Assembly: GCA_932294295.1 (NCBI GenBank)
Contig: OW028576.1
Coordinates: 25,365,227-25,429,226 of the forward strand
Source: Alitta virens
Taxonomy: Eukaryota > Annelida > Polychaeta > Phyllodocida > Nereididae
DNA: 64,000 bases
Reading direction: 5' to 3'
Shown: positions 1-10,455 of the stretch, in pieces
Position numbering within the stretch: position 1 is the first letter of the stretch
Layout: every line of letters begins with the position of its first letter
Notes under the pieces: generated by a model
What the model saw: only the letters and a program-made list of their open reading frames with translations
Told to the model about the DNA's origin: nothing
The model's database searches: none
Translations under genes and position numbers: made by a program

Positions 1-330
1 AAATATAAAGTTCTGAGTACTGAGTTCACTGTACACATTAAATCTAACTTGCTATTGGGGACAGACAAAGACCCCCACCAGGATTGTTACCCATGATATC
101 CTTCAGCCTCTCCTGCAGAAAGACCTGATCATGTGTCTGACATTCAGTATATGTATGTTTTCATGGAATAGAGACAACCCATATTGAATGAGGCAATGCC
201 AAGTGCAACATCAGTTGTCATGGTCCTTGCAGGTCTAGCTCTCCTTACCCAGCATGCAGATGTGAGATGTGAACTCACTAATTTTTTTAATCATACCATA
301 ATATATATTATAATGGAATCTGCCTTTCAG

Positions 331-3073
331 GAATTGAATGTGAGACTGACATTGACGAGTGTGACTCACAACCCTGTCACAATAACGCAACCTGCCACAA
401 CTTGGTTGGTCACTTCAAGTGTGAATGTACCCCACAGTTCACAGGTAACTCACCATTCTACTCATGAGCTACAAATTAATTTTGACGAAATTCAATTAAT
501 GTGTTAATGCAATTACATATACATTCCTCTCATCGACATGGTTTTTCTGTTTCTTAATTGTGAATTGCATATCATCTATGTTCCTGTTGTTTGCTCCCTG
601 TTGTTTGGTGGTTTAACCAACTACATTCACATCGTGTCAAGTTTGGCAAAGACCAATTGTAATAACTCAGAAAGTTAATTGCAATAAGTGTGATCAGTGT
701 CATAATGAGGGGGTCAACGTGGGTGCTCATATAGTAGACAATGTGGTTTCAACGTATCTTGATATGTCCACAGTTTTACTTGTATGATATTTTTTTAGTA
801 TATATCTTTATTATTTAGCTTTATTTTATTATCTTTTTTTTTTTGCTTGTTCTTTTTTATGTTCATGTTACCCACACAGTATTCTTGCTTCCAACAAAAA
901 TTACATGTTTCATCCTTTATATTATTAGTTGTTTATTTACTATTTTATTCCACATTATGACCAACTTTACAATAATATTGTGTTTTTATATGCATCATTA
1001 GGACAAACCTGTGACATTCAACGTACATTGAATAATGATTCGGCAAGTGTCAGTTTTTCTGGACAGCCTCAAAACAGTAAGTAGCATTATTGATGAAACT
1101 TGTCCTGATGCTGTTGTCTGGAGCTTAGCAACCTCACTCACCTTGTATGGATACACATTTAACAATGACCCATATTACCCCTGTGTAGGGTCATTTGCTC
1201 TGACTGGGAATTGACCTGTGAATATAGCATTCCAAATTGTTTCTATGGCGAGACGATGTCGGCGATGTCAAAAATGATGTTGTAATGACGGCGGCCGATA
1301 TAGAAACGACGCCGGCCCGATTTGGATTGCTATCTGGGACCGAAAGCTCTGGTCATATGCAACCTTGAAACTAGTCTGTTTTTCTAATATAGCCAACATG
1401 TCGTCACTTTGACATAACACTAAAATGTTATTTGTTATTTACATAATTTTACTTTCTCGTCATGTATTTATCGTACACCGTATTCTTGCAGAAATGTTCA
1501 TTGCCGGGGCAGTGGGGCTTTTTGCTGTCTTCATCTTGATAAGTGTTGTAGTTGTGTTCATCTTAATTTGGAGAAGGTAATTCAAAGTTTTATGCTAATG
1601 TGTCTCACTTTATTTGTGTAATAATACATTATATATGGACTTAATCCCAATTACCTTACTTTTGTTTTGTAAGTTTTCCTTTCTTTGCCTTGTATTTGTG
1701 TATTTCTTAATTTTCATTATTATTATTTCTTAAAATTATTGAACTCATATAGTTGTGTGAATATTAAAATTTCTGTTTAGCTTCATGTAGTATGAATGAT
1801 TAATGTATAGAGATATTATCATGGTTTTAGAAAATGATCAATAAAATTTACATTTAAATGTGATGGTCTGAAGCTTAGTCAGTTTATAATATTATACAAG
1901 GTGCTACAGGTAGAGTTTGTTAGATGTGCTACCGGTAGAGTCTGTTAGAAGTGCTACAGGTAGGGTTTGTTAGAAGTGCTGCCGGTAGAGTTTGTTAGAA
2001 GAGCTACAGGTAGGGTTTGTTAGAAGTGCTGCCGGTAGAGTTTGTTAGAAGTGCTACAGATAGAGTTTGTTAGACATTACGATGATTTTATTACGTCTGG
2101 ATTCTGCACCATGCTGCACTCACATGGTATCCATGGGTGAGTCTTTTACTTACCTCAGCATAGTGGTATACACTGACTATAAGGCATTTCCAATTGAGAT
2201 GTGGCTTACGAATAGAACCTTGGCCAGGATTGAACCTAGGACCTTCAGATGGAGGACCAATTGTCTTAACTACTGGGCCCCACATTTTGTTAGTTGATCT
2301 TTTATTCAGTTTGTCTCTACATATGAGACCGAATGTATTTGCATCACACATGGCCAAAGCCTGTGGCAGGCTACATCCAAAATATCAAGTGTAAAACTTG
2401 TCAATTTTAACATGGCTTGCATACTATTTTGTAGTAAACAATGTAGAAATTAATAATGTATTAATCCATATTTGTATATACTAATATTATCCATTTTTTT
2501 ATATTTCCAATGTACGGTATACCAAAGTATATGATCAAATATATATATGTAATATTCAACCAATGTTACTAGTTCACTGATGTATTAGAACTATCAAACA
2601 CCTCACACTAACTATTCTGTAACTTAATTTCAGCCCATTTTCAGCATGTATGTCTACATTCCAAGTTGTTTACATTTCTAATCTAATTCAAGGTGCTCGT
2701 TTTAATATCTACTTTTGTCATTCGATTCAGGCATCTAAAGAAACCTACAGAACAAAGCCAACCACCAAACCAGGACTACTCACTCAACGAAGATGTTCTG
2801 TACTACGACATCCAACCAGTGATTGAACATCAGAGTGGCATGCATCAAAATAATGGTGATGATGATCAGGTCTTTTATATGTATGACAATCCAATCTATG
2901 AAGGACCTTCTACTTATGCCAGTGGAATGTCAAGCATCAACAACGAGTGTCAGTTTGACACAACAGACAAACAAGAAGCACCTGAGACTGTCACATACAC
3001 CAATGTGTATTCTGTGCCAAGTAAATGTATTGACAGGCGTAGACAGCCCACGAAGAGAAACAATAAATTTTAG
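331..3073 (+). CDS. Notch-ligand-like single-pass EGF membrane protein, 3' exons (5' end lies outside the window)
   Basis: Four exons join in consistent phase 1/1/2: EGF 331-444, juxtamembrane 1002-1076, transmembrane 1492-1576, cytoplasmic 2731-3073 (TAG stop). All have AG acceptors and GT donors. The EGF exon encodes a calcium-binding type domain (DIDEC start, six cysteines, ends PQFTG). The TM exon gives about 25 hydrophobic residues followed by WRR. The tail of about 114 residues holds YDNPIYE and YSVPSKCIDR and ends in NNKF. Exon lengths and phases match the minus-strand MNNL/DSL genes at 10456-17855 and 53836-58427, and this is the basis for the family call; no MNNL or DSL exon of this gene lies in the window. 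A Cys-rich stretch near 192-261 with a GTGAGA donor may be an additional or decayed EGF exon, but its frame is unclear. No lesion is seen in the four exons. Confidence 0.72.
1901..2075. repeat. 25-bp minisatellite, seven units
   Basis: Seven head-to-tail units of 25 bases begin at 1901, 1926, 1951, 1976, 2001, 2026 and 2051. The core reads GTGCTACAGGTAGAGTTTGT. Alternate units share variants (ACAGG/CCGG and GTAGGG/GTAGAG), suggesting expansion by two-unit steps. It lies in the intron before the cytoplasmic exon of the EGF membrane protein gene. Confidence 0.9.
2095..2290 (-). mobile_element. tRNA-derived SINE, minus orientation
   Basis: On the minus strand the segment starts with GGGGCCCAGTAGTTAAGACA, carries an A-box-like TAGTTAAGACAATTGG and a B-box-like GGTTCAATCCTGG about 40 bases later, then a non-tRNA body. 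The body (AGTCTTTTACTT, GGCATTTCCAATTGAGAT on the plus strand) aligns with the element at 6415-6680, so the two are one family. It sits in an intron. Confidence 0.6.
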
Positions 3074-4377
3074 ATTCCAACTCAGTCTGATGTATTCATG
3101 TAAACTTATGTAAGCCCCAGTGTCTTCTTGAGGAAATTATGGCAACCAGTTCAAACATCAAATATATCAATCCTGTGTGAGTGATTTAGGACACTAGATA
3201 ACATGCTTCTTAAACATACATCCAAGCCAAAGTTTATTGTTGAAATATGCACTGTAAACAAACAATAAGAAGTTCGCACACTCCATGGAGAGCTTGTTGC
3301 GGACATATGCGCTAGTTTTCTATGGGAGTGCACTGCCCTTTGTATTATTCATATTATGTGTGTAACTTAATGACCATATTAACTGGCTAATGCTTCTGAT
3401 CATACCTTGTCGAACACAACATTCAATGTTTTGTTCTACTACCTTGGTAACTTTGTTTTTATGCCAAGAAACTTTTTAAAAAAATTTTATACTCTTTTAA
3501 GCATTTGTAAATACTTTTTTATATAATATGTTTGTATAACTAATCACTCGTAATTATTTTACAGAATGTCTGTTTATCTCAATGTTTAAAACCATATATA
3601 TGTATGCAAAAGGTCAGACTATAATAATATGTTTTGACTTTGACTTTGTTCCTTAGTTTGTGTATGTTATATTTAATGTATCATTTCACATGTACATAAT
3701 ACCGTATAACAAAAATAAATTCAATATTCATTTCAAGTTGAAATAATGTTATTCACTTCTTCATTGATGCGAGACAAATAAATAAAAAGCAGAAACAAGT
3801 ATCGAGCAAACAACACAAAAAGCAAACAGGAGGTACAATGTAATAACTCATGCGTTCAACGAATAAAAATACTCTCTGAAAATAAAACAAAAAGTGGGAG
3901 TTGAGAGTATCTATGTCAAATATGGCTCATGTTGAGAGTAAAATGTATTTCTGTAGGGAGTAAAACTTACTCTGTCATAGTCCACATCAACTTGAACTTA
4001 GTCCAGCGTCGAATGTCGCCGGCCTAAATGGTGATCTGGAACCCGTCAGTGATCAGATATATTCAGTATTTCAATTGTCAACACAAAATATAAGGCTGAT
4101 GAACAAGTTATTTGTCAGTCTATTTAAGAAAGATGCACACATAAGATTATAATTACATTGATATAATTTAGTAAGACCACAACACTGAACAACAGGTGTT
4201 TCTGATTTAATGTTTTTTATTAACTACTTAACAATTAAGAAAAAGAACATCTTCTGCACTGTTTACATAACACTCACCGTCAACAGGGCATTAGCTACAA
4301 CAAAAAAATTAATATGTAAAATCAAAATTCATAGAATCCGAGAATGCACTTCGAAAGAAAGCGTCTTCAGTGGGTCA
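3074..4377. other. 3' UTR and AT-rich intergenic DNA
   Basis: The first 650 bases are probably 3' UTR of the upstream gene. The rest is AT-rich with A-runs and no reading frame, RNA gene or recognisable repeat that I can support. Confidence 0.5.
3714..3719 (+). promoter_or_regulatory. Polyadenylation signal of the 5'-most EGF membrane protein gene
   Basis: AATAAA lies about 640 bases after the stop codon at 3073, within AT-rich sequence. It is the first well-placed canonical hexamer and implies a long 3' UTR. Confidence 0.4.
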
Positions 4378-4384
4378 TGAATTT

Positions 4385-4488
4385 CATTCATTGTCATTCA
4401 TTGTCATTCATTGTCATTCATGTCATTCATTGTCATTCATTGTCATTCATGTCATTCATTGTCATTCATGTCATTCATTGTCATTCAT
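4385..4488. repeat. TGTCATTCAT-type short tandem repeat
   Basis: About ten imperfect units of 9-10 bases built on TTGTCATTCA and TGTCATTCAT run head to tail. Apparent reading frames rich in His, Ser and Phe over it are products of the repeat and not genes. Confidence 0.9.
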
Positions 4489-4738
4489 GGTGCCCTCCGA
4501 ATGCAATATTGATGGCAGGCAAAAAGACTGTGAACGAAAGTTTTACATACTACTTTCAATGAGTACTCAGAATTATTTAAGTTTACAAGGCATGTATAAA
4601 AGAAAGATATATACAGAGCAACCAAATAAATAAATAAAATCACTTGTGGTTATAATAAGAATTTGGTAAATAAGTCAAAGAAAAGTGGCCATTGTTTTAA
4701 TTGTAAGACTACAGTCATTCATAGGCTTTATGAGTGAT

Positions 4739-5640
4739 AAAAAAATTCTAGGGCATAAGCTTTTTGATGAAGATAATTGCCCTTTTACAGTCATGTAGTA
4801 CTCCCCAGAGGACATCTATGTGCAAAATATGAATGAAATTGAAGACTTTCTTCCTGCTTTTTTGGGGCGAGAAACATAAATTTGCTAACATTGATTGTAA
4901 AAATTGCTGACTCAGCGGTTTCAGGGAGGTAGGTAGGTAGGTCTCCCCATTGGATAACATGGGAAAGAGAATTTTGGCTCCAGGTTCGAAACTGGTTAAG
5001 GTTGGTGAATAGACATTGTATCCTATGTAAAGGCCTAATTTTTCTCTACATGATGACACTAGTTGCATGAAATTTGATTGAATAGAACTGGAGTTAAAAA
5101 TTATTGAAATTTGGACTGAAAAAAAATTCTAGGGCCTAAGTTTTTTTATGAAGGCCCTTGCCCTTTTACATTTACATAGTACTCCCTAGAGGACATATCT
5201 GTAAAAAAATATGGTGAGAATCCAAGCAGTTCTTCTAGTGATTTTGGTATTTTTTCATTTTTTGAATTTCAAAAAGTGACAAAAAATTTTCAATGTCTGA
5301 CGTTTTCCAAACGGAACGACCTAGAGCATGTTGCTATATATTCCTGAAAAGACAACATTTCAAGGATTCTAAATATGTCTTTGACATCCCAGTATCTCAA
5401 TATGGAGCCGAGATATAAGCAGTCAAAAATCGCAACTTTGGACCCCTGTACCACCTAGACCACTTTACCAAATGGGCTCATTTTTTGTGTGGTAGTTGTA
5501 CTAGGGTAGTACTATACAAATATGAAATGGCAAGTCAATATGATTATTCCTTCTATGGTTTTCAAAAAAAATTTCATGAAAATTTCGAACTACTTACAGG
5601 TAAAGAAACAATTTGGGTGAACAACAAGAAATAAGTGTAA
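4739..5640. repeat. Diverged ~380-bp tandem duplication of unclassified sequence
   Basis: The stretch from 4739 (AAAAAAATTCTAGGGCATAA) recurs at about 5119 (AAAAAAAATTCTAGGGCCTA) with the same order of landmarks: TTGCCCTTTTACA, a TAGTACTCCC motif, AGAGGACAT, then an ATATG(A/G) context. The second unit continues to about 5640 with GGAACGACCTAGAGCATG. No coding potential, TIR or LTR is evident. Confidence 0.5.
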
Positions 5641-6034
5641 TATATTTCGTCAGAATTATAATCATTAACAGTGTTTTCACAATATCATACCTTACCGTGT
5701 TCTGTGTTATGATAGCCATGCATATATTTGCCTTTGAAGTCACCCGTCTTGTGCTGAAGTTCTGCAGTCAAGCATAGTAAATGAGGCACAAATATTCACC
5801 TATTGATTGACGTCATAATATGTCCATGACTTGAGAAACAAAACATAAAACATTCAAGCAATATTGATTATTTTTTCTCCTCCTTTTTTCTTATGATTCA
5901 CGAATCTGGTTTTTGTTTTTGTTGTGAGACAGTCATGCAAGACATGTGCAAACATTCGTCATAATATGCCCACACATTAGGTTTGCTTTCCACAAACAGG
6001 AAGATGAAAAAAATCATTAATTACCCCCGAGGGT
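5641..6034. other. Intergenic DNA without recognisable features
   Basis: AT-rich sequence with short T and A runs. I see no reading frame or repeat structure here. Confidence 0.5.
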
Positions 6035-6135
6035 TGAAATACTGGGATGATGATCAAATTAAACATGTATGACCTCACATGTTGTCATAGGAATTGCAAA
6101 AGTTGTTAAGTATAAATAGGTACAGCACTATTCAA
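6035..6135 (+). promoter_or_regulatory. TATA-bearing segment, first of two diverged copies
   Basis: The block runs from TGGGATGATGATCAAATTAA through CACATGTTGTCATAGGAATT to AAGTATAAATAGGTACAGCA. The same order recurs at 6905-6995. TATAAATAG is a strong TATA box in form. No coding exon follows directly, so a promoter role is only inferred; it could equally be part of a repeat. Confidence 0.3.
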
Positions 6136-6414
6136 TATAAATGTTAAGTATTTTGCTAGTTGAACTTAGCTAGACCACAATTGAAACCTTCCAACTGATT
6201 CATAAATATAAGAAATTGCAGATTTGACATTATGAATTTTAGATTGTTGGCCATTTTTTATACTTTTCTCCAGCTTTGATTGGCGTCTTGTAGCTTCAGG
6301 TTTCAATGTTTCAAAATGTTTCCATGCTATTTGTATGACACTTAGTCAGGTAATCATGACTATATGACCAACTTACAGATGCAGACGTGATGATGAGATG
6401 ATAAGATTTTGAGC

Positions 6415-6680
6415 CCACACCATGTTTCCCATTGGCGGGGTCTTTCACTTGTTTCTGCATAGACACCAAGTACGAGGCACCTCCAATTTAAGATCCAGCT
6501 GGCATGTTGCTCAGGAAGTGTGCCAGCGCACCTGGGATCGAACATGGGATCGAACCTGGGATCTAACCAGGGATCTAACCTGGGATCGAACATGGGATCG
6601 AACGAACCTGGGATCTTCAGCAGAGCTGGCCAATATGGAATTGGCGGATGCCTTAACTATTAGACCACTTAGGTTATTCA
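6415..6680 (-). mobile_element. tRNA-derived SINE with an expanded 12-bp array at its B box
   Basis: On the minus strand the head starts at about 6680 with a tRNA-like GGTCTAATAGTTAAGGCA (A box) and reaches GGTTCGTTCGATCCC (B box). From 6530 to 6615 the B-box sequence is repeated about six times with a period of 12 (plus strand CTGGGATCGAAC, ATGGGATCGAAC, CTGGGATCTAAC). The body beyond it (6420-6500) aligns with the SINE at 2095-2290. The repetitive Trp-Asp-Arg-Thr reading frame here is produced by the array. Confidence 0.6.
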
Positions 6681-6904
6681 CAGCCAATTTTATAGACTTG
6701 TACTACAGGTTAACTACAATCAACAAAGACGGGGTCTCACTAAATGTCCATCACAGTCTCAGTTCCTCAATCGATTGTGATTTTGTAAGCCTACAAGTTT
6801 GATACACGATGTTTTAGGTTATCTTAAATATATGTTAGTTCAATTATCTTTTTAATTTCCACAAAAATGAGGTTTGTTTCCATAGTTACCCAAATAACAA
6901 TAAT

Positions 6905-6995
6905 ACTGGGTGATGATGAATTTAAACATGCATTTAACTTACATGTTGTCACAGGAATTACAAAAGTTGATAAGTATAAATAGCATTGTGAAGAT
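6905..6995 (+). promoter_or_regulatory. TATA-bearing segment, second of two diverged copies
   Basis: This matches 6035-6135 in order: GGGTGATGATGAATTTAAAC, ACATGTTGTCACAGGAATTA, then AAGTATAAATAGCATTGTGA. It lies about 1.4 kb upstream of the secreted-protein coding start and could be a relic promoter of a duplicated neighbour. Confidence 0.3.
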
Positions 6996-7493
6996 AGCTC
7001 CTTTAAGCTAGTTTGTCAAGAGAGGGGTTTGTAGGGGTTAGAATGTTGGGGTTTGACTTACTAGTATCATTTCTGTCCGTTTTGTGCTGCTCCAACTATA
7101 ATTCAATTTTGTATTTTCTACCAAAGCACTAATTTCCTTGTCTCCCAAATACTGTCTCGCTTAATTACATTTTTATAAATCCCCTTAGGCAATTGTTGTT
7201 TCTGATTCTCCATCTTTTTTTCTTCTTTTTTAAAAAAAATGGAAGGTTCCAGTATCTCACCCCAGACAATCATGCTGTCACACGAACTAGGAACATGCAT
7301 ACAATCACATGCACTCAGCTATTTCAAGTAGAGCAAGCATGGCTATTTTTGTTTCCTGTAGAAAATACTGCAATGACATGGCATTTATGAATGTCAGAAA
7401 CTGGGCCACTTGTTATAACAACAAAGCCTTTACAACAACAAACAAAAAATTAATGGAATAGTTAGCCATCACGAATCTGAGCTATTCGAGTAG

Positions 7494-7595
7494 TATAAGA
7501 GCCATGCAGAGTTTTGTCCAATCCTCCTTGACTTGGGCTTCAAAGCATTGAAGGCTCCTAGCAGAAATCTGGTGAAGTTTCTTGAACAAAATCAG
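7494..7595 (+). promoter_or_regulatory. Core promoter and noncoding first exon of the secreted cysteine-rich protein gene
   Basis: TATAAG at 7494 is followed about 30 bases later by a likely start region and, at 7595, by AAAATCAG|GTGAGT, a strong splice donor. The matching acceptor is TTTTTCAG at 8424-8431, one base before the start codon at 8433. A short 5' UTR exon of about 70 bases is therefore inferred; only the splice signals and TATA box are directly visible. Confidence 0.5.
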
Positions 7596-7732
7596 GTGAG
7601 TACAGATTCTTATATTAAATAATATCCGTCATAAAATATATTTGTTATATCTACTGCTGCAGTTTACATACTATTATGCAATAGTTGGATTTAAGAGAAC
7701 ATTCAGTGTATGATACTACAGTAAAAATGCTA

Positions 7733-8003
7733 CAGTTAGTTTCATTAAAAACGGCCCGTCAAATTGAAATTAGACAAAGCTGTCATAGTTGGCTATTCAA
7801 AACTGGATCTGAAAATACATATTTATAATATAGTAGATACATTTCTTACATTTATCAAGGTTTATATTTATCTGGTGATAGATTTAGGCCGATTATTAGC
7901 TATAGATGTCGACAGAAGCAGCTGGCTTTAGCACGTTTAGACCACAGCCAGGTACAGGTCACTACAGACACCTACAGTCGACCGTATTTTATGAAACTAA
8001 CTG
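7733..8003. mobile_element. 271-bp MITE with TA target duplication
   Basis: Termini are inverted: the left end starts CAGTTAGTTTCATTAAAAAC and the right end is ACCGTATTTTATGAAACTAA followed by CTG, each flanked by TA. The inner part (AAATACATATTTATAATATA, GGCTGGCTTTAG) is shared with elements at 51410-51694 and about 30640-30904. TA flanks and CAGT termini fit a Tc1/mariner-driven MITE. It lies in the first intron of the secreted-protein gene. Confidence 0.75.
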
Positions 8004-8432
8004 TAACTCGTCATGTCACTACAGGAAAGAGATGTAGGCAGCAAAATATATAGGTAATGAATTGGTATCAACTTTATTGACCAGAATGTTATGTTGTGTA
8101 ACAAAATGTTTAATTTATTAATATATGACATTGTGTTTTTGCTAAACATTCTTTTCAATCCAAAATATCCTACCCCATATTGTTAGTCATGTTTTGTTCC
8201 AATTTCGATTAGAACCTAATAAAGCACACATGGAGTTTGAAACATTGTAAATTATGTGTAGAGTTGTATTAGCCAGTGCTTATTGGTGATAGATAGACCC
8301 ATTGGTCCTTCAAGCATAAGTTGGTCTAAGATAATTTTGAATCAATGATAGTAACATGCATAGACATAGAATATAATCCAATAACAATATTTAGTTTGTT
8401 TTTAAACTCACTTCATTTTCAAATTTTTCAGG

Positions 8433-9436
8433 ATGAAGGTTTTATTATTTGCCTTAGCCATCATTGCAGCGGTTCATGCACGTCCGCATGGCAGACGAAG
8501 GCACCCACCACCATGCAGGATTGCCTTCACTAATGGAACCGTGGTCGAACAACAATGTTTTGGTCCTGGAGGTCTCTTCGTTTGTGAAGCAGTTGATTTG
8601 GATGAAGCCCCATCAAGACCAAGACACCGAGGTCCAAGCCTTGCTAATGTGACTGGACTTTCTATTTGCAAACCAGTAAGTAAAAACTACATAATTATCC
8701 AGTTACAAAAACATTTTAAAAGTGCAAGCCAAGGTGATAGGCAAAACTGAGAGAATTCCAACTGCAACAACCACATGACAATGATCATCTTATTTCCATG
8801 TAATTGTCATTGCTTACAGAGAACTTGCACCTCTAATGCTGACTGTGCCTCTGTTGGAAACAGTGTCTGCACTACCGAGAGAGTGAGACCTGACAGGGAA
8901 GCCATGGAGACTCTTGCAAATGCCTGCTTCCCAGACAGGCCTGAGAGACAGAGACCAGGGGGAGATAGGCCAGAGAGACCAGATGATGATGAGGATGATA
9001 ATGATAGGCAGTCAAGATGCTCAGTTCCTCCTGAATACTGTGTGGTAAGTAATGACAGAACTTTCTGGGTGGTAGCTTTTAAACTCAGAATACTGTGGGT
9101 CAACTTTTGTAAAAAATTATATATGAAAATAAAAAACATTACATGACTGTTGGATATCGTTGAAATCAGAAGTAAAACTATTGTTTTGTATCTGACAAAC
9201 ATGAGGACTATGGGTCTGTCATTTTCTAAACGTATTTATTTTCTTTGCAGGCAAAGAAAGCATGCCGTGTCACCTACAATGGTAACACAGAGGAAAGACC
9301 CTGCCGTGGACCAAGAGGAGCGGAAGGCAATTGCCGCACTGAGGTTGCTTGCTCTGTGACACTTGCTGGACGAAGTGCATCTCTCTCGTTCTGTGAAAGG
9401 CCTGCTGGAGGCAGACGAGGAGGAAGAAGTGGTTAA
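8433..9436 (+). CDS. Secreted cysteine-rich protein with an internal domain repeat
   Basis: Three coding exons, 8433-8675, 8820-9044 and 9251-9436, join in phase 0 with consensus sites (CCA|GTAAGT, GTG|GTAAGT, CAG acceptors) to give 217 residues. The start is the first ATG after the acceptor and opens a classic signal peptide (MKVLLFALAIIAAVHA). Mature protein: an N-terminal module beginning PPPCRIAFTNG, a middle exon with six cysteines and an acidic, Arg/Asp/Pro-rich stretch (residues about 115-145), and a C-terminal module beginning ACRVTYNGN. The first and last modules align (CR-x-x-[FY]-x-N-G, ExxC, GPxG, final [IF]CxxP), so the protein has duplicated domains. NVT at residues 73-75 is a possible glycosylation site. 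I do not recognise the family. Signal peptide and lack of a membrane segment indicate secretion; function is unknown. Confidence 0.85.
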
Positions 9437-9607
9437 TACATCATATACAGATTCTGTCATCGAGGACTACTTTTCGAGAACATCTAATTCAAACACATGA
9501 CATCCACACAGGATTGCGAACAACAGATTAACTATGACAGAAATGTAGTTTGTGTGAATTATTATTTTATTTTGGCAAAGCATAGTGCAAAAACAACAAT
9601 TGTGCTA

Positions 9608-9623
9608 AATAAACATGAATAAA
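9608..9623 (+). promoter_or_regulatory. Two polyadenylation signals of the secreted-protein gene
   Basis: AATAAA at 9608-9613 and again at 9618-9623 lie about 170 bases after the stop codon, the expected distance for a compact 3' UTR. Confidence 0.65.
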
Positions 9624-9639
9624 ATATCATTGGTTTGTT

Positions 9640-10169
9640 GGTGTTCCGTTAAACAAATTGAAAATAAAACAGATTTTGCAAATATCATATGTATAGTAAC
9701 ATGTGACAGATTAATACTCTGTCTCTGCTTCATAATTTAGGTTACATTATCAATTTCGGAGCCACCTTCCTGGTTTCTCTTACTGCTATTGAGTGCATTC
9801 TACGTGTAAAGTGAAATTTGTCAAGTGTGATATTTAAAGATACGCCACTGCAGTATATATTATGAGACCAAAAAAAAAAACCTCAATTGGCCCCTGCCAA
9901 ACTTCAAATTTTTTAAAATAATTTACAGCGTGCAATGGTCCTGTCATGACAATTCAGTGCAAAAAGTATCAGTTCAAGCAAGAGCCTTTCTCAATTTGAG
10001 ACCAAACTTCACATATATAGCAAAATGTAATAAAACCTCTGATGCAATGTAAGAAAGGACTATAAGCACCAACTATATATAGCAAGTGTCCAAAAACATT
10101 TGGCCATGGTTGTAACTATCAGCCCATGTACCTCACATGTATGGTTCAGCACGTATATCACCAGTGTCC
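9640..10169. other. Intergenic DNA between convergent genes
   Basis: No gene or repeat supported. A ten-base A-run near 9870 is the only simple feature. Confidence 0.5.
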
Positions 10170-10455
10170 TTAACAAATATTACATTGCAATGAAGGACTG
10201 ATTCGGTCTGCACCAGTGTTTGAATTGTCAACAATGCTCGGCGTCACCCTGGCCTTTTCAGATACATTTGTTGGAACTTCTGTCATAACTTGGATTTTCA
10301 AAAAGGACATCATCATCTCCTGTTTCATCACTGATATCTTTATCATTTGCATTTAAATTTGAAGTGATTTTTGGTGCTTTGACTATGTGAGATGCATCAG
10401 TGTTTGAATAGACCTTCGATCTATGTGGCACTCTGGGCTTTTCCGATGCATACAT
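10170..10455 (-). pseudogene. Duplicated, decayed remainder of the Notch-ligand-like cytoplasmic tail
   Basis: Past the TAA at 10456 the same frame stays open to 10258 and contains ENPSYDRSSNKCI, resembling the NPIYE and PNKCID elements of the paralogous tails. Beyond that stop, 10170-10260 repeats part of 10385-10455 (shared AAATGTAT, GAAAAG-CC-AG, TTCAAACACTG-TGCA). The tail has therefore undergone a local internal duplication and lost coding capacity. Confidence 0.4.

Noticed and set aside
1901..2075. Possible CRISPR-like array
   Set aside because: The 25-base units are strictly head to tail with no spacers, and the DNA is eukaryotic.
4344..4633. His/Ser/Phe-rich frames
   Set aside because: They translate the TGTCATTCAT short tandem repeat.
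6422..6802. 126-codon frame with repeated TWDRTWDRT
   Set aside because: It is produced by the 12-bp array inside a SINE; there is no splice or start context.
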